In this document: positions 8,983 through 17,694 of the stretch, in pieces | Layout of the letters: each line of letters opens with the position of its first letter | Numbering within the stretch: the first letter of the stretch is position 1 | Source of the DNA: Promethearchaeota archaeon | Lineage (GTDB): Archaea > Asgardarchaeota > Lokiarchaeia > Sigyniarchaeales > SOKP01 | DNA: 42,639 nt | Assembly: GCA_016839585.1 (NCBI GenBank) | Contig: JAEOTZ010000047.1 | Location: forward strand, 1 to 42,639 | Reading direction: 5' to 3' | Translations under genes and position numbers: made by a program | Notes under the pieces: model-generated | Databases searched by the model: none | Told to the model about the DNA's origin: nothing | The model's input: only the letters and a program-made list of their open reading frames with translations

Positions 8983-9948
8983 ATGAATATCCCTTGGGTT
9001 GAAAAGTACAGGCCACGGAGTTTTGATGAGATTGTAAGTCAGAATATCGCTATTAATAACATTAAAGAATTTACAAAAACCACCGATATGCCTCACATGA
9101 TCTTTGCTGGTCCTGCAGGAACTGGAAAAACAAGTACAGCATTAATAATAGCGAGAACATTCCTTAAAAAGGACGAAATTGCGACAAATCTTTTAGAATT
9201 GAATGCCTCTGACACCGTAAGAATGGATTTTGTACGAAATGTTCTTAAAGGTTTTGTAAATCAAAATATTATTAAGAATGGGTCTTTAAAATTTGTTATT
9301 TTGGATGAAGCAGATAATATCCCTTCCCAAGTTCAACAAGCTCTTAGAAGGATTATAGAAAAAACATCTAATAATATTAAATTCATATTATTATGTAATT
9401 ATATAAATAGAATAATAGATCCTATAATCTCTCGATGTGCTGTATTCAGATTTGTTAATTTACCCAAGGAGAAAATCATAGAGAGATTAAAGTATATCTC
9501 AAAGAAAGAAAAACTTCCATTACCTTCTAATAAAACACAAGAGTTTTTTGAAACGTTATTTTTTATTTCGGGTGGCGATTTAAGGAAAGCAATAAATACT
9601 CTTCAAATGTCAGTGGCTCTTGAATTATTAGATGATTTAGATATTAATGAAATTCTAAAAATTTCTGGATTTTTAGACGAAAAAACTCTGGAGCATCTAA
9701 TTGAAGCTATCAAAAATAAAGATTATAAGAAATCAAGGGAAATAATTGACTTAGTTGAAAATCTCGATAGTAGAAATTTTATACGACAATTATTAAACTC
9801 TCTACTTCCGCTTGATATCAATCCTCAAAACGCATCTATTTTAAGATCGTTTATTGGAGATATAGATTATCGTATAAGTCAAGGTGCAGATGAACATATA
9901 CAAATTGCAGCACTCCTGGCAAAAATTATAGAATTAGTAAATAAATAA
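8983..9948 (+). CDS. rfcS: replication factor C small subunit (clamp loader ATPase)
   Basis: A 321-residue AAA+ protein of normal RfcS length. RFC box II is PWVEKYRPRSFDEIV. Walker A is GPAGTGKT (43-50), Walker B is LDEAD (107-111), and the SRC arginine-finger motif is at 150-152. A sensor-2 helix (GGDLRKAINTLQMS) and the C-terminal collar helices follow. RfcS subunits with RfcL open and load the PCNA sliding clamp on primed DNA. All catalytic motifs are intact, so this should be the ATP-hydrolysing small subunit. It begins a run of three RFC-type genes on one strand. No Shine-Dalgarno motif is evident before the ATG. Confidence 0.95.
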   Translation: MNIPWVEKYRPRSFDEIVSQNIAINNIKEFTKTTDMPHMIFAGPAGTGKTSTALIIARTFLKKDEIATNLLELNASDTVRMDFVRNVLKGFVNQNIIKNGSLKFVILDEADNIPSQVQQALRRIIEKTSNNIKFILLCNYINRIIDPIISRCAVFRFVNLPKEKIIERLKYISKKEKLPLPSNKTQEFFETLFFISGGDLRKAINTLQMSVALELLDDLDINEILKISGFLDEKTLEHLIEAIKNKDYKKSREIIDLVENLDSRNFIRQLLNSLLPLDINPQNASILRSFIGDIDYRISQGADEHIQIAALLAKIIELVNK

Positions 9949-10001
9949 AATTTTTAGATTTGGTATAAAAAAACGAAAAAAAATCATAAAGCGAAAAGAT
10001 A

Positions 10002-11048
10002 TTGAATACAGAAATTCCAATTTGGAGAATCAAATACTATCCGAGAAGTTTAAACGAATTTTGTGGAAGAGATAGTATAAAAGAAACATTACAACAAATT
10101 ATCAAACAAAAAAATTTCCCACATTTATTATTTATAGGTTCTGAAGGTATTGGAAAAACTACTCTTGCTCAATTATTTGCGAAAGAGTTTTTGGGCAATT
10201 ATTATGATACAAATTTTAAATTAGTTTATGCTAATGTTCCATTAAGTGATGATGAAAGGAACCAAGCCAAATCGGAGGCATATATCTCAACAAGTAAAAT
10301 CGGAAGTATTGCAGGTAAAAGAATAACAACTCCAGCATTTATTCAAATTAAAGTAAAACCTTTTGTACAATTAAAGGTAATTGGAGATGCCCCATTCAAA
10401 ATATTAATTGTAAAAAATTTTGAGTCTTTAGGGTCAGATCAGCAAGGATTTAGGAGATTAATGGAGATTTATGGTTCAAATTGTAGAATGATTTTAATCA
10501 CGACGAAAATTTCAAATATTATTGATCCTATCATAAGTAGATGTCAGATAATATTAATATCTCGCGTAAAAATTGATAGATTTAAAGATTTGATAATAGA
10601 GATTGCTAAAAATGAATCTTTAGTTATTGATGATACTGTTATTGAAGCTCTCTACAAGGTTTCTGAGGGTAAAATTTCAAAAGCAATCGATCTATTGCAG
10701 CTGTGTAGTATTTCAGGAAAAACTATTGATATGCAAAAATTATATGAACATTCACAAAGATTTCAAAATGATCTAATAAAAAATCTATTGTTACTAACCC
10801 TTCAAGGAGATTTTCCAAAATCGAGAGAATTGGCTCGAAAAATTATATCTAATTATAAATATGATTCACATGAAGTATTTACCCTTCTTCTTAAGGAATT
10901 AAATAAATTACCTTTAAATAAATTTACTCGTAATAAATTAATCAATTTAATAGCTGACTCTGATTTTAGGGCAATTGACGGAAGAGACATTGATATTCAA
11001 ATCTCTGCATTATTATCTAAAATATGTTTATTCTCAGAATATTTGTAG
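10002..11048 (+). CDS. RFC small-subunit paralogue with degenerate Walker B
   Basis: A 348-residue RFC-like protein starting at TTG 10002; an in-frame stop upstream leaves no better start. RFC box II is altered (PIWRIKYYPRSLNEF). Walker A is kept (GSEGIGKT, 46-53), but the Walker B acids are lost: the strand reads ILIVKNFE (134-141) where RfcS has VILDEAD. The SRC motif is retained (179-181), as is the sensor-2 region (EGKISKAIDLLQL). About 30 extra residues lie between Walker A and B. It should bind nucleotide poorly or not hydrolyse it, yet can offer an arginine finger to a neighbour, as Rfc5/delta-prime-type subunits do. The adjacent rfcS and rfcL genes support a role in the same complex. 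Confidence 0.85.
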   Translation: MNTEIPIWRIKYYPRSLNEFCGRDSIKETLQQIIKQKNFPHLLFIGSEGIGKTTLAQLFAKEFLGNYYDTNFKLVYANVPLSDDERNQAKSEAYISTSKIGSIAGKRITTPAFIQIKVKPFVQLKVIGDAPFKILIVKNFESLGSDQQGFRRLMEIYGSNCRMILITTKISNIIDPIISRCQIILISRVKIDRFKDLIIEIAKNESLVIDDTVIEALYKVSEGKISKAIDLLQLCSISGKTIDMQKLYEHSQRFQNDLIKNLLLLTLQGDFPKSRELARKIISNYKYDSHEVFTLLLKELNKLPLNKFTRNKLINLIADSDFRAIDGRDIDIQISALLSKICLFSEYL

Positions 11049-11052
11049 GTGA
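11047..11052 (+). promoter_or_regulatory. Shine-Dalgarno deciding the rfcL start
   Basis: AGGTGA overlaps the stop codon of the upstream RFC paralogue and lies 5 nt before ATG 11058. This favours ATG 11058 over the GTG at 11049, and it implies translational coupling of the two genes. Confidence 0.7.
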
Positions 11053-11057
11053 TTAAA

Positions 11058-12404
11058 ATGTCTAATAAAATTCCTTGGGTAGAAAAGTACAGACCACAAA
11101 GTCTTAAAGAAATGGCTTTATCTTCTGCAAAAGTTAGTGGCCATAGAATAAAATTGGATGAGGAATTAACCAATTTTATTAAAAACTTCTATATCGAAAT
11201 TAAAAAGATAAATGAAGAAAATAGAAAAATTAGAGCTTATAATAGAACTGCTATTGAAAAAGATCAAAAAGAGGAACTAAAAATATCTCCAGAAAAGGCA
11301 GCTATCTTATTAGAAGGTCCCCCTGGAATAGGGAAAACCTCAATTGTTTATGCACTTGCCAATGATTTAAACATGGAAGTTATTGAAACAAATGCATCTG
11401 ATACCAGAACAAGAAAGACTATAGAAAGGAGATTGAAAGAAACAACGAAAACACGAGGAATTATGGATTTTATCACACAATCAAAAGATAAATTGATTCT
11501 TATTGACGAAATCGATGGCCTTTATGGTGTACAGGATAGAGGAGCAGTTCCTACAATTCTAGAATTAATTGAAAATACTCAATTTCCAATAATTATGTGT
11601 TCAAATGAATATAAAACAAGCTTACAACCTATATATAACAAAATTCAAAGAGTTGAAGTGCATCCATTACCTGAAAATGAAATGCTTAAAATTACTGAAA
11701 AGATACTCGAAAAAGAGAAGATATCTAATCTTACCAATGAGGATTTGGAATTAATTATTGACAAGAATAATGGAGATTTGAGAGGAGTAATTAATGATCT
11801 TCAAGGAATTAGTCAAGGTATAATGGAAAAGGATAACAAAGAATTGATCCTTAGCTTACATCGTGATAGTATTGAAGAAATTTTTAGTTTAATAAGGGAA
11901 TTATTTCAAGTTACTACCCTAACAGAAGCCAGAAGCTTAACAGATAAATCAGATGTGGACTACAATTTTTTATATAAATGGATAAATGAAAATCTTCCAA
12001 CTTTCCTCAAAGCAAATAGAGATATTGCTAATGCTTATGAAAACCTCTCCCTCGCAGATGAAATTTTCGGCAGAATTCGCAAAACTCAATATTGGGGATT
12101 ATTGCCTTATTTTTATGACTTATTTGCTGGAGGGGTTGCATTATCCAGAAAAGAAACACCGCCTATTAAAGGATTTCGAAGAGTAATTTTCCCACGTTAT
12201 AGTACTGGTAGTTATTTTTCACTTACAACTGCAGAGAAAGAATTTGCTGAAAAAATTCAAAAAATATATGAAATTTCTCCTATTGAATTTTTACAAGATC
12301 TACTTCCATTCTTAAAAACCCTGAGTACATCATCAAGAAAACAACTTAAGATTATTAGCGATTGGCTGGAGTTAGATGCTAAAGAGAAGAAGTTACTGAA
12401 ATAA
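11058..12404 (+). CDS. rfcL: replication factor C large subunit
   Basis: A 448-residue AAA+ protein: box II PWVEKYRPQSLKEM, Walker A GPPGIGKT (87-94), Walker B ILIDEID (147-153) and a sensor-2 segment (NNGDLRGVINDLQGI). This matches archaeal RfcL, the single large subunit of the clamp loader. About 30 extra charged residues lie between box II and Walker A. The usual lysine-rich tail with a PCNA-interacting (QxxLxxFF) motif is absent; the protein ends LELDAKEKKLLK. The start is set by the AGGTGA motif at 11047-11052. Its place directly after the two RfcS-type genes suggests stoichiometric co-expression of the whole loader. Confidence 0.92.
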   Translation: MSNKIPWVEKYRPQSLKEMALSSAKVSGHRIKLDEELTNFIKNFYIEIKKINEENRKIRAYNRTAIEKDQKEELKISPEKAAILLEGPPGIGKTSIVYALANDLNMEVIETNASDTRTRKTIERRLKETTKTRGIMDFITQSKDKLILIDEIDGLYGVQDRGAVPTILELIENTQFPIIMCSNEYKTSLQPIYNKIQRVEVHPLPENEMLKITEKILEKEKISNLTNEDLELIIDKNNGDLRGVINDLQGISQGIMEKDNKELILSLHRDSIEEIFSLIRELFQVTTLTEARSLTDKSDVDYNFLYKWINENLPTFLKANRDIANAYENLSLADEIFGRIRKTQYWGLLPYFYDLFAGGVALSRKETPPIKGFRRVIFPRYSTGSYFSLTTAEKEFAEKIQKIYEISPIEFLQDLLPFLKTLSTSSRKQLKIISDWLELDAKEKKLLK

Positions 12405-12765
12405 ACAAGGCTACTCTTATTTTCTCTTTAGAGGATATAGTAATACGAGATAAAAGCAATCTATATGTTGAAAGAAAATCTAATATTGAGTTTTTTCTTT
12501 CTATTTAATATCTCCAAAATTGAGTAGATTATTTATTAAAAATTATTTTAAAATCTGAACTTTTAAGTTAAAAAGGTTAAATAATTAGTTTAATTTTCCA
12601 AAGAGATGTTTGAAAGAGTATTAATCTTAACTAATAATATAATATCTTAATCTTTTGGGTTATGTGAGCTCTAATTTTTAATATAATTTTTTTACCAAAA
12701 ATGATTTAAATACTTTTTCAATATCTATCACAATAAATATTAAAATTATAAGTTAGAGGTTAAAA
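12405..12765. other. 361-bp spacer with promoter of the 12766 gene
   Basis: The first 100 bp is T-rich and may hold the end of the RFC transcript. A TATA-like ATTTAAATA at 12704-12712 and a Shine-Dalgarno GAGGT at 12756-12760 (5 nt before the ATG) serve the next gene. No open frame or RNA-like structure was seen in the rest. Confidence 0.5.
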
Positions 12766-13446
12766 ATGTCTGAAATCAAAACATCTGATCTTGAACTTCC
12801 TGAAGAAAAAGAAGTTAAAATGTCAGGAAAAACATTGCATACATTAGAAATTGCTGGGGCTGGAATTTTTAGTGCGCTTTCAATAGTAATATCCGTTTAT
12901 ATTACACCGATTTTACCAAGAATTCCTGGTTGGCAAATTGCGATTGTTGATCCAATATCCATTATATGGATTACATGCTTGCTAATATTTGGTGTAAGAG
13001 CAGGATTGTTTTGTTTTGCTGTAGGCACTTTTGGATTGATGCCCTTTGATTCCACAGTATGGGTCGGACCTTTAATGAAATTTTCTGCGACTTTTTCATT
13101 AATGATTGTAGCTGTATTATTTCTAAAACTATATAAGAGAGAAGACGGAATACTTAAAAGCCAAAAACTCAAGAAGCCGAAAAATTATATTATCTATGGT
13201 TCTTTAGGCACAATTCTTAGAATTCTTGTTATGGTTGAATTGAATATAATTGTATTTTTAACAATTTGGGCAGAATGGCTTGATTATACAAACTTGAAAT
13301 TTTTAGGTTTACCTGACGTTTCAGGATGGGAGGCCCTTATTATTGGAGCTATTTTAATTAATGCGTGGCAAAGTGTATTAGATCTTTTAGTTCCTTACTT
13401 GCTTGTGTTTACTACTAAAATTGATGAAAAATTTGAAATTTGGTAA
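12766..13446 (+). CDS. integral membrane protein, ECF-transporter S-component-like
   Basis: A 226-residue protein with a charged N-terminal segment of about 25 residues followed by about six hydrophobic segments. The first two read GIFSALSIVISVYITPIL and PISIIWITCLLIFGVRAGLFCFAVGTF. The 'PILPRIPG...DPISIIWIT...FGVRAGLF' layout resembles substrate-binding S components of energy-coupling-factor vitamin transporters. No EcfA or EcfT gene is adjacent, which is usual for group II systems that share a module. The substrate cannot be read from sequence. It could instead be another small membrane-protein family. Confidence 0.5.
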   Translation: MSEIKTSDLELPEEKEVKMSGKTLHTLEIAGAGIFSALSIVISVYITPILPRIPGWQIAIVDPISIIWITCLLIFGVRAGLFCFAVGTFGLMPFDSTVWVGPLMKFSATFSLMIVAVLFLKLYKREDGILKSQKLKKPKNYIIYGSLGTILRILVMVELNIIVFLTIWAEWLDYTNLKFLGLPDVSGWEALIIGAILINAWQSVLDLLVPYLLVFTTKIDEKFEIW

Positions 13447-13551
13447 TAATATTTTTTAATTTTTTTTCAAACTACTTTTTTCTTTTTTAGCCTTATTTCA
13501 ATTAGCATCGGAATTTTTTTTAAATTTAAAGTAAAGAATATTTTTCTCAAC

Positions 13552-13590
13552 TTCTATATATACTTATATTCAATAATTTAATGCAGAGAG
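13552..13590 (+). promoter_or_regulatory. TATA box and GAGAGG motif before the crotonase gene
   Basis: TATATATAC-type sequence at about 13554-13565 puts the transcription start near 13588, and a GAGAGG element lies at 13585-13590. Together they argue that translation starts within the next few codons, not at the ATG 13706. Confidence 0.4.
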
Positions 13591-13597
13591 GATTCAT

Positions 13598-14395
13598 ATC
13601 TTAAGTACTAATTTTAAGTATATAAAATATAATTTTGAAAATGGAATTGGAACGATTACTTTAAATCGTCCAGATAAATTAAATGCCCTACAATATCCCC
13701 TTTTAATGGAAATTATAGATGTTCTGGAGTCGATTATGAAGAAAAGAGCAGTACGTGCTCTTATTATTGAAGGAGAAGGTGATAATTTCTGTTCTGGTGA
13801 TGATATGGTAAATTTAGGGCCAGAAGGACCTAAATTTGCACCACTAGAAGATGGATCTCGGATGCCTCATCATAGAGTAGTCCGACTAATTCGGGAAATT
13901 CAAAAACCAGTTATTGCTTTGTTACATGGTTATTGCTTAGGAGCAGGATTTGATTTAGCACTTGCTTGTGATTTTCGATTAGCTGCAGATAATTTGAGAA
14001 TTGGCGATTATAGAAGTACAAGGGCTCAATGTGTGTTAAGCGGAACAAGCTGGTTTCTTCCAAGAATTGTTGGTTTAGCGAGAGCAACAGATATTATATT
14101 GAGTGGTAGACTTCTTGATGCAAAGGAAGCATTAGAAATTGGACTTGTTAATAAAGTATATCCTTTTTCAGAATTTAAGGAGAAATCTAAAGAGTATATA
14201 CAAAAGATAGCAGAACTTCCAACGATGTGTATAGGTTATGATAAAGCAATGTTAAATTACTCTCAGTATAATGAATTAATACACTCGTTACAAAACGAAT
14301 TTAGATTGTATTGCAAAAATATTAGAACCTCTGATTTCGGAGAGGGAATGAAATCATTTTCACAAAAACGTGATCCCAAATTTAAAGGAAGATAG
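13598..14395 (+). CDS. crotonase (enoyl-CoA hydratase/isomerase) superfamily protein
   Basis: The crotonase fold is clear: NGIGTITLNRPDKLNAL at the N-terminus, first oxyanion-hole segment EGDNFCSGDDM, second segment HGYCLGAGFDLALACDFRLAA, and GLVNKVYP near the end. The first canonical start in frame (ATG 13706) would remove the first beta strands. The frame is open upstream to a TAA, with no ATG, GTG or TTG between, so ATC 13598 or ATT 13592 is the likeliest start (about 265 residues). Both general acid/base glutamates of enoyl-CoA hydratase are missing: the first is Asp (GAGFD) and the second falls on Arg (IGDYRST). It probably binds a CoA thioester but catalyses something other than simple hydration. 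Confidence 0.75.
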   Translation: MLSTNFKYIKYNFENGIGTITLNRPDKLNALQYPLLMEIIDVLESIMKKRAVRALIIEGEGDNFCSGDDMVNLGPEGPKFAPLEDGSRMPHHRVVRLIREIQKPVIALLHGYCLGAGFDLALACDFRLAADNLRIGDYRSTRAQCVLSGTSWFLPRIVGLARATDIILSGRLLDAKEALEIGLVNKVYPFSEFKEKSKEYIQKIAELPTMCIGYDKAMLNYSQYNELIHSLQNEFRLYCKNIRTSDFGEGMKSFSQKRDPKFKGR

Positions 14396-14438
14396 AAATT
14401 TCTTAATAATAAAAATATAGAATAAAAAATTGATTAAG

Positions 14439-15701
14439 ATGGCAATATCAAAAGAAATTGAAGAATTTTTATTAAATAATGCAGTAGAACGATTTTTAAG
14501 ATATGTTAAAATTTGGACTACCTCAGATGAGAATGTAGAATCTGTTCCATCTACAAAAATCCAATTAGATCTAGGAAAAGTGTTGGTTGATGAATTAAAG
14601 AGCCTTAATCTAGAAGATATTGTTCAAGATGAATTTGGTTTTGTTTATGCATATTTACCACCGAGTAAAGGATTCGAAAAAGTAAAACCTATAGGTTTAT
14701 TAGCCCATTTGGATACTTCACCAGCTGCAAGTGGAAAAGACGTAAAACCTGTAATTCATAGGGACTATAATGGAAAAGAAATTGCATTTATACAAGATAA
14801 AGAATTAACATTAACGCCTTCCGATTCTCCTAATTTAGAAGAATATATAGGTCTTGATATTATTACATCACAGGGAGATACCCTATTAGGAGCTGATGAC
14901 AAGGCGGGGATTGCTGAAATTATGGCCGCATGTGCCGCATGGCAAAAATTTCCAGAATTAAAGCATGGTTCAATAGTAATTTGTTTTTCTCCTGACGAAG
15001 AAATAGGCATAGGTATTAAAAAAGTAAATGAAAAAAAGCTACCTAAAATATGTTATACAGTAGATGGAGGTGAAATGGGAGAATTAGAATTCGAATGCTT
15101 CGATGCATGGAGGGCTTCATTCAAATTTAAAGGGTTAAGCGTTCATCCTGGATACGCAAAAAATCTTATGATAAACGCAATACAAATTGCTACTAGATTT
15201 TTCAGTGAAATTCCCGAAGCAGAATCGCCTGAACATACTGAAGAAAGAGAAGGTTATTTTCATTTAGCTAAACTACAAGGAGAAGCTGAGGAAGCTATGG
15301 CAAGAATGATCATTAGAGATTATGAAGTTGAAAATAACCAGAGAAGAATGGATTATCTTAAAAATTTAAAGAATGCATATGAAATTCGATATCCTGGACT
15401 AAAAATTGAATTAAATTTTCTACATCAGTACCAAAACATGCTTAAATTTATCGAGAAAAAGCAAAAGATTGTTGATTTAGCTAAACAGGCAATTGAAAAA
15501 ACAGGAGTAGAATTAAGGGTTCATGCAATAAGGGGGGGAACAGATGGAGCTCAATTGAGTGTAAAAGGAATTTTAACTCCAAATATCTTTACTGGAGGAC
15601 AATTAGCTCACTCAAGAAAAGAATATACTCCAACTTTGGCTTTACAAAAAGCAGCTGAAGTTTTGATATATTTGGCTGAATTATGGACTCAAGAAAGATG
15701 A
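14439..15701 (+). CDS. pepT: peptidase T, tripeptide aminopeptidase (M20B)
   Basis: A 420-residue protein of usual PepT length. Metal ligands of the dizinc M20 site are visible: H90 in LLAHLDTSP with D92, D153/D154 in LLGADDKAG, E187/E188 in FSPDEEIG, D209 in YTVDGGE, and the C-terminal His in GGQLAHSRKEY. PepT removes the N-terminal residue from tripeptides in the cytoplasm. ATG 14439 is preferred over the TTG at 14430, which begins only three codons earlier. The gene ends 5 nt from the convergent MFS gene. PepT is best known from bacteria, so horizontal acquisition is possible. Confidence 0.88.
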   Translation: MAISKEIEEFLLNNAVERFLRYVKIWTTSDENVESVPSTKIQLDLGKVLVDELKSLNLEDIVQDEFGFVYAYLPPSKGFEKVKPIGLLAHLDTSPAASGKDVKPVIHRDYNGKEIAFIQDKELTLTPSDSPNLEEYIGLDIITSQGDTLLGADDKAGIAEIMAACAAWQKFPELKHGSIVICFSPDEEIGIGIKKVNEKKLPKICYTVDGGEMGELEFECFDAWRASFKFKGLSVHPGYAKNLMINAIQIATRFFSEIPEAESPEHTEEREGYFHLAKLQGEAEEAMARMIIRDYEVENNQRRMDYLKNLKNAYEIRYPGLKIELNFLHQYQNMLKFIEKKQKIVDLAKQAIEKTGVELRVHAIRGGTDGAQLSVKGILTPNIFTGGQLAHSRKEYTPTLALQKAAEVLIYLAELWTQER

Positions 15702-15706
15702 AATTA

Positions 15707-16939
15707 TTAATTTTTTTCTTCCTTCCTGATAATTTTAGAGAAATCAGTAATAGCAAATATTATTATACATAGAAGTAATAGAATTGAAATGTATAAGAAC
15801 GCCCAGGTATAGGAAAATAGATCATAAATAAATCCAAAAATTATAGATTCTCCTAAAGAAATCAATCCCACAGAAAGATAGTAATAACCATAAGCTCGCC
15901 CACGTTTTTTCTTTCCAGCTAAATCTGCGATGTATGCTCTTGAAATGGGATCCACAGAGGCTAAATAATATCCATAAACGATAAATATGATGATTATTAC
16001 TAATATAGAATAAAGTGAAATCCTAATAGGAAAAGCTAGAAAAATACAAGTAACTAATAATAGTGATAAACCTATTATAATAATTGATTTTCGTCCAATC
16101 TTATCAGATAACGATCCTGTTATGGGAGAAAATACTGTATAAATAATATTACTAATTAAATATAAAATGGGTATTAGAAATTCAACAGGGACATAATCTA
16201 TAGCTCTAATAATAAGAAAGGCAATATCTAAACTCGCAAATTCAATAACTCCAAGAATTATGATTAGCTTTATAAAATTTCTATCAACTTTTTCCATTTT
16301 AGGTTCCATATCTTTCTGAATTCCTAAAGTTTTATCTATATCACTTGGATCAACATCTCTTACCATTAATATCAAAGCAATCGCTAAAATGCCTGGAAAA
16401 ATTGAGAAAAAAATGATCTGTGAATATGACCATGCTAATAGTAAGAATAGAAACGCTAACAATGAACCTACTACAGCACCTAATGTATCCATTGCTCTAT
16501 GTAACCCAAATGCTTTACCTTTCTCAACTGCATAATAGGATATCAAAGTATCCCTTGAAGAAGTCCTCAAACCTTTTCCAAAACGATCTGCTGTCTTTAA
16601 TCCTAATACAAATTCCCAAGATGGACTAAGACCAATAAAGGGTTTAGATAAATTTGACAATGAATACCCAGCAACAATAAAAGGTTTCCTCTTATTTATC
16701 CTATCACTTAACCAACCTGTAAATCCTTTTAAGATATTGGAAATTGCTGTTGTGACACCTGAGATTAAACCAAGAATCGTAGCTGTCCCACCAATAGAAA
16801 AAATAAATAGGGGTAATATACTCTGTATCATTTCACTTGAAACATCAGTGAAAAATGATACTAGTCCCATTATAAATACTTGAACTGAAATACCTAGGAT
16901 AAGTTTTTGACTATGAATAGAATTATTTTCTTCAACCAT
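15707..16939 (-). CDS. major facilitator superfamily transporter
   Basis: A 410-residue protein with about twelve membrane segments. The loop 2-3 MFS signature appears as GWLSDRINKRKPFIVAGY, and its second-half copy as GSLSDKIGRKSIIIIGLS. The text FFTDVSSEMIQSILPLFI at the start of TM1 is typical of a drug/unknown-substrate MFS subgroup. A longer open frame reaches 17149, but the added stretch is not MFS-like and would overlap the divergent gene; MVEENN at 16939 is the sensible start. It is divergent, 58 bp away, from the coiled-coil/winged-helix gene. The substrate is not predictable. Confidence 0.88.
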   Translation of the reverse strand: MVEENNSIHSQKLILGISVQVFIMGLVSFFTDVSSEMIQSILPLFIFSIGGTATILGLISGVTTAISNILKGFTGWLSDRINKRKPFIVAGYSLSNLSKPFIGLSPSWEFVLGLKTADRFGKGLRTSSRDTLISYYAVEKGKAFGLHRAMDTLGAVVGSLLAFLFLLLAWSYSQIIFFSIFPGILAIALILMVRDVDPSDIDKTLGIQKDMEPKMEKVDRNFIKLIIILGVIEFASLDIAFLIIRAIDYVPVEFLIPILYLISNIIYTVFSPITGSLSDKIGRKSIIIIGLSLLLVTCIFLAFPIRISLYSILVIIIIFIVYGYYLASVDPISRAYIADLAGKKKRGRAYGYYYLSVGLISLGESIIFGFIYDLFSYTWAFLYISILLLLCIIIFAITDFSKIIRKEEKN

Positions 16940-16997
16940 ATTCCAAAAAATTTTTTTATTGAATAAATATAATAAAAATAATTGAAAAAAATATATT

Positions 16998-17690
16998 ATG
17001 ATTCCAATGTCAGAAGAAAAAAGTACTTTAAATATTATTGATAAAACCCTTAGGGATGTAGAAACTAATTTTAAAGATTTTATAAATGTTCTACAAACTG
17101 CAAGAAAAGAATTAATAGAACTTGAAAATGATAAATTATCTTTAAGCAATGAGAAAGAAATCCTTGAAGCTGAAAAGATACAATTAGAAAATGAAAAATC
17201 TAAATTAGAAGTAGAGAAAAAACAATTAGAGCGGGATAAAATTACCTTAGAAGAAGAGACAAAAAAATTAGCTAAAGAAAAGCAAGAAAGGGATCAGAAA
17301 ATAGGTGCAATGACAGAAGAACAAATGAAATTACTTGATGAATATCAAAAGGTAAAAGTTGAATTACAAAAATTTATGCAAGCAGCTGCAGCAGCCGAGT
17401 CAGCAGAATTTAATTTTGAAAGAGTTCGTGCTTTGCTATCTATTTATGCCGCTTTAGTATCTGAAATTTGGCAAGGACAACCGCATTATAGGATTTTATA
17501 TACTTTACATGGAGATAAGGAAGAAATGACACGAGAGGAACTGAAAAACACAACAGGAATTGGAGGAGCATTTATACTACATTCAGTTCAAGAACTGGCA
17601 AAAGTAGGACTGCTTGAATATGATATGGATACAGGAACTGCAAAATTAAAAAAACGGTTGTTTCCAAAGAAAGCAATAGAAGAAAAATGA
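16998..17690 (+). CDS. coiled-coil protein with C-terminal winged helix
   Basis: A 230-residue protein. Residues about 30-125 are a nearly perfect heptad coiled coil rich in Leu, Glu and Lys (LENDKLSLSNEKEILEAEK and onward). After an Ala-rich hinge comes a winged-helix domain: FERVRALLSIYAALVSEIW, then HYRILYTLHGDKEEMTREEL and IGGAFILHSVQELAKVGLLEY. The architecture suggests a dimeric or oligomeric DNA-binding or protein-adaptor factor. ATG 17007 is an alternative start. It diverges from the MFS gene 58 bp away, so it may regulate that transporter. It converges on the SCP2-like gene with only 4 bp between stops. Confidence 0.7.
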   Translation: MIPMSEEKSTLNIIDKTLRDVETNFKDFINVLQTARKELIELENDKLSLSNEKEILEAEKIQLENEKSKLEVEKKQLERDKITLEEETKKLAKEKQERDQKIGAMTEEQMKLLDEYQKVKVELQKFMQAAAAAESAEFNFERVRALLSIYAALVSEIWQGQPHYRILYTLHGDKEEMTREELKNTTGIGGAFILHSVQELAKVGLLEYDMDTGTAKLKKRLFPKKAIEEK

Positions 17691-17694
17691 GATC

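Noticed and set aside
16940-17149. 70-residue N-terminal extension of the MFS transporter
   Set aside because: The added stretch does not resemble an MFS protein and overlaps the divergent coiled-coil gene; MVEENN at 16939 is a normal start.
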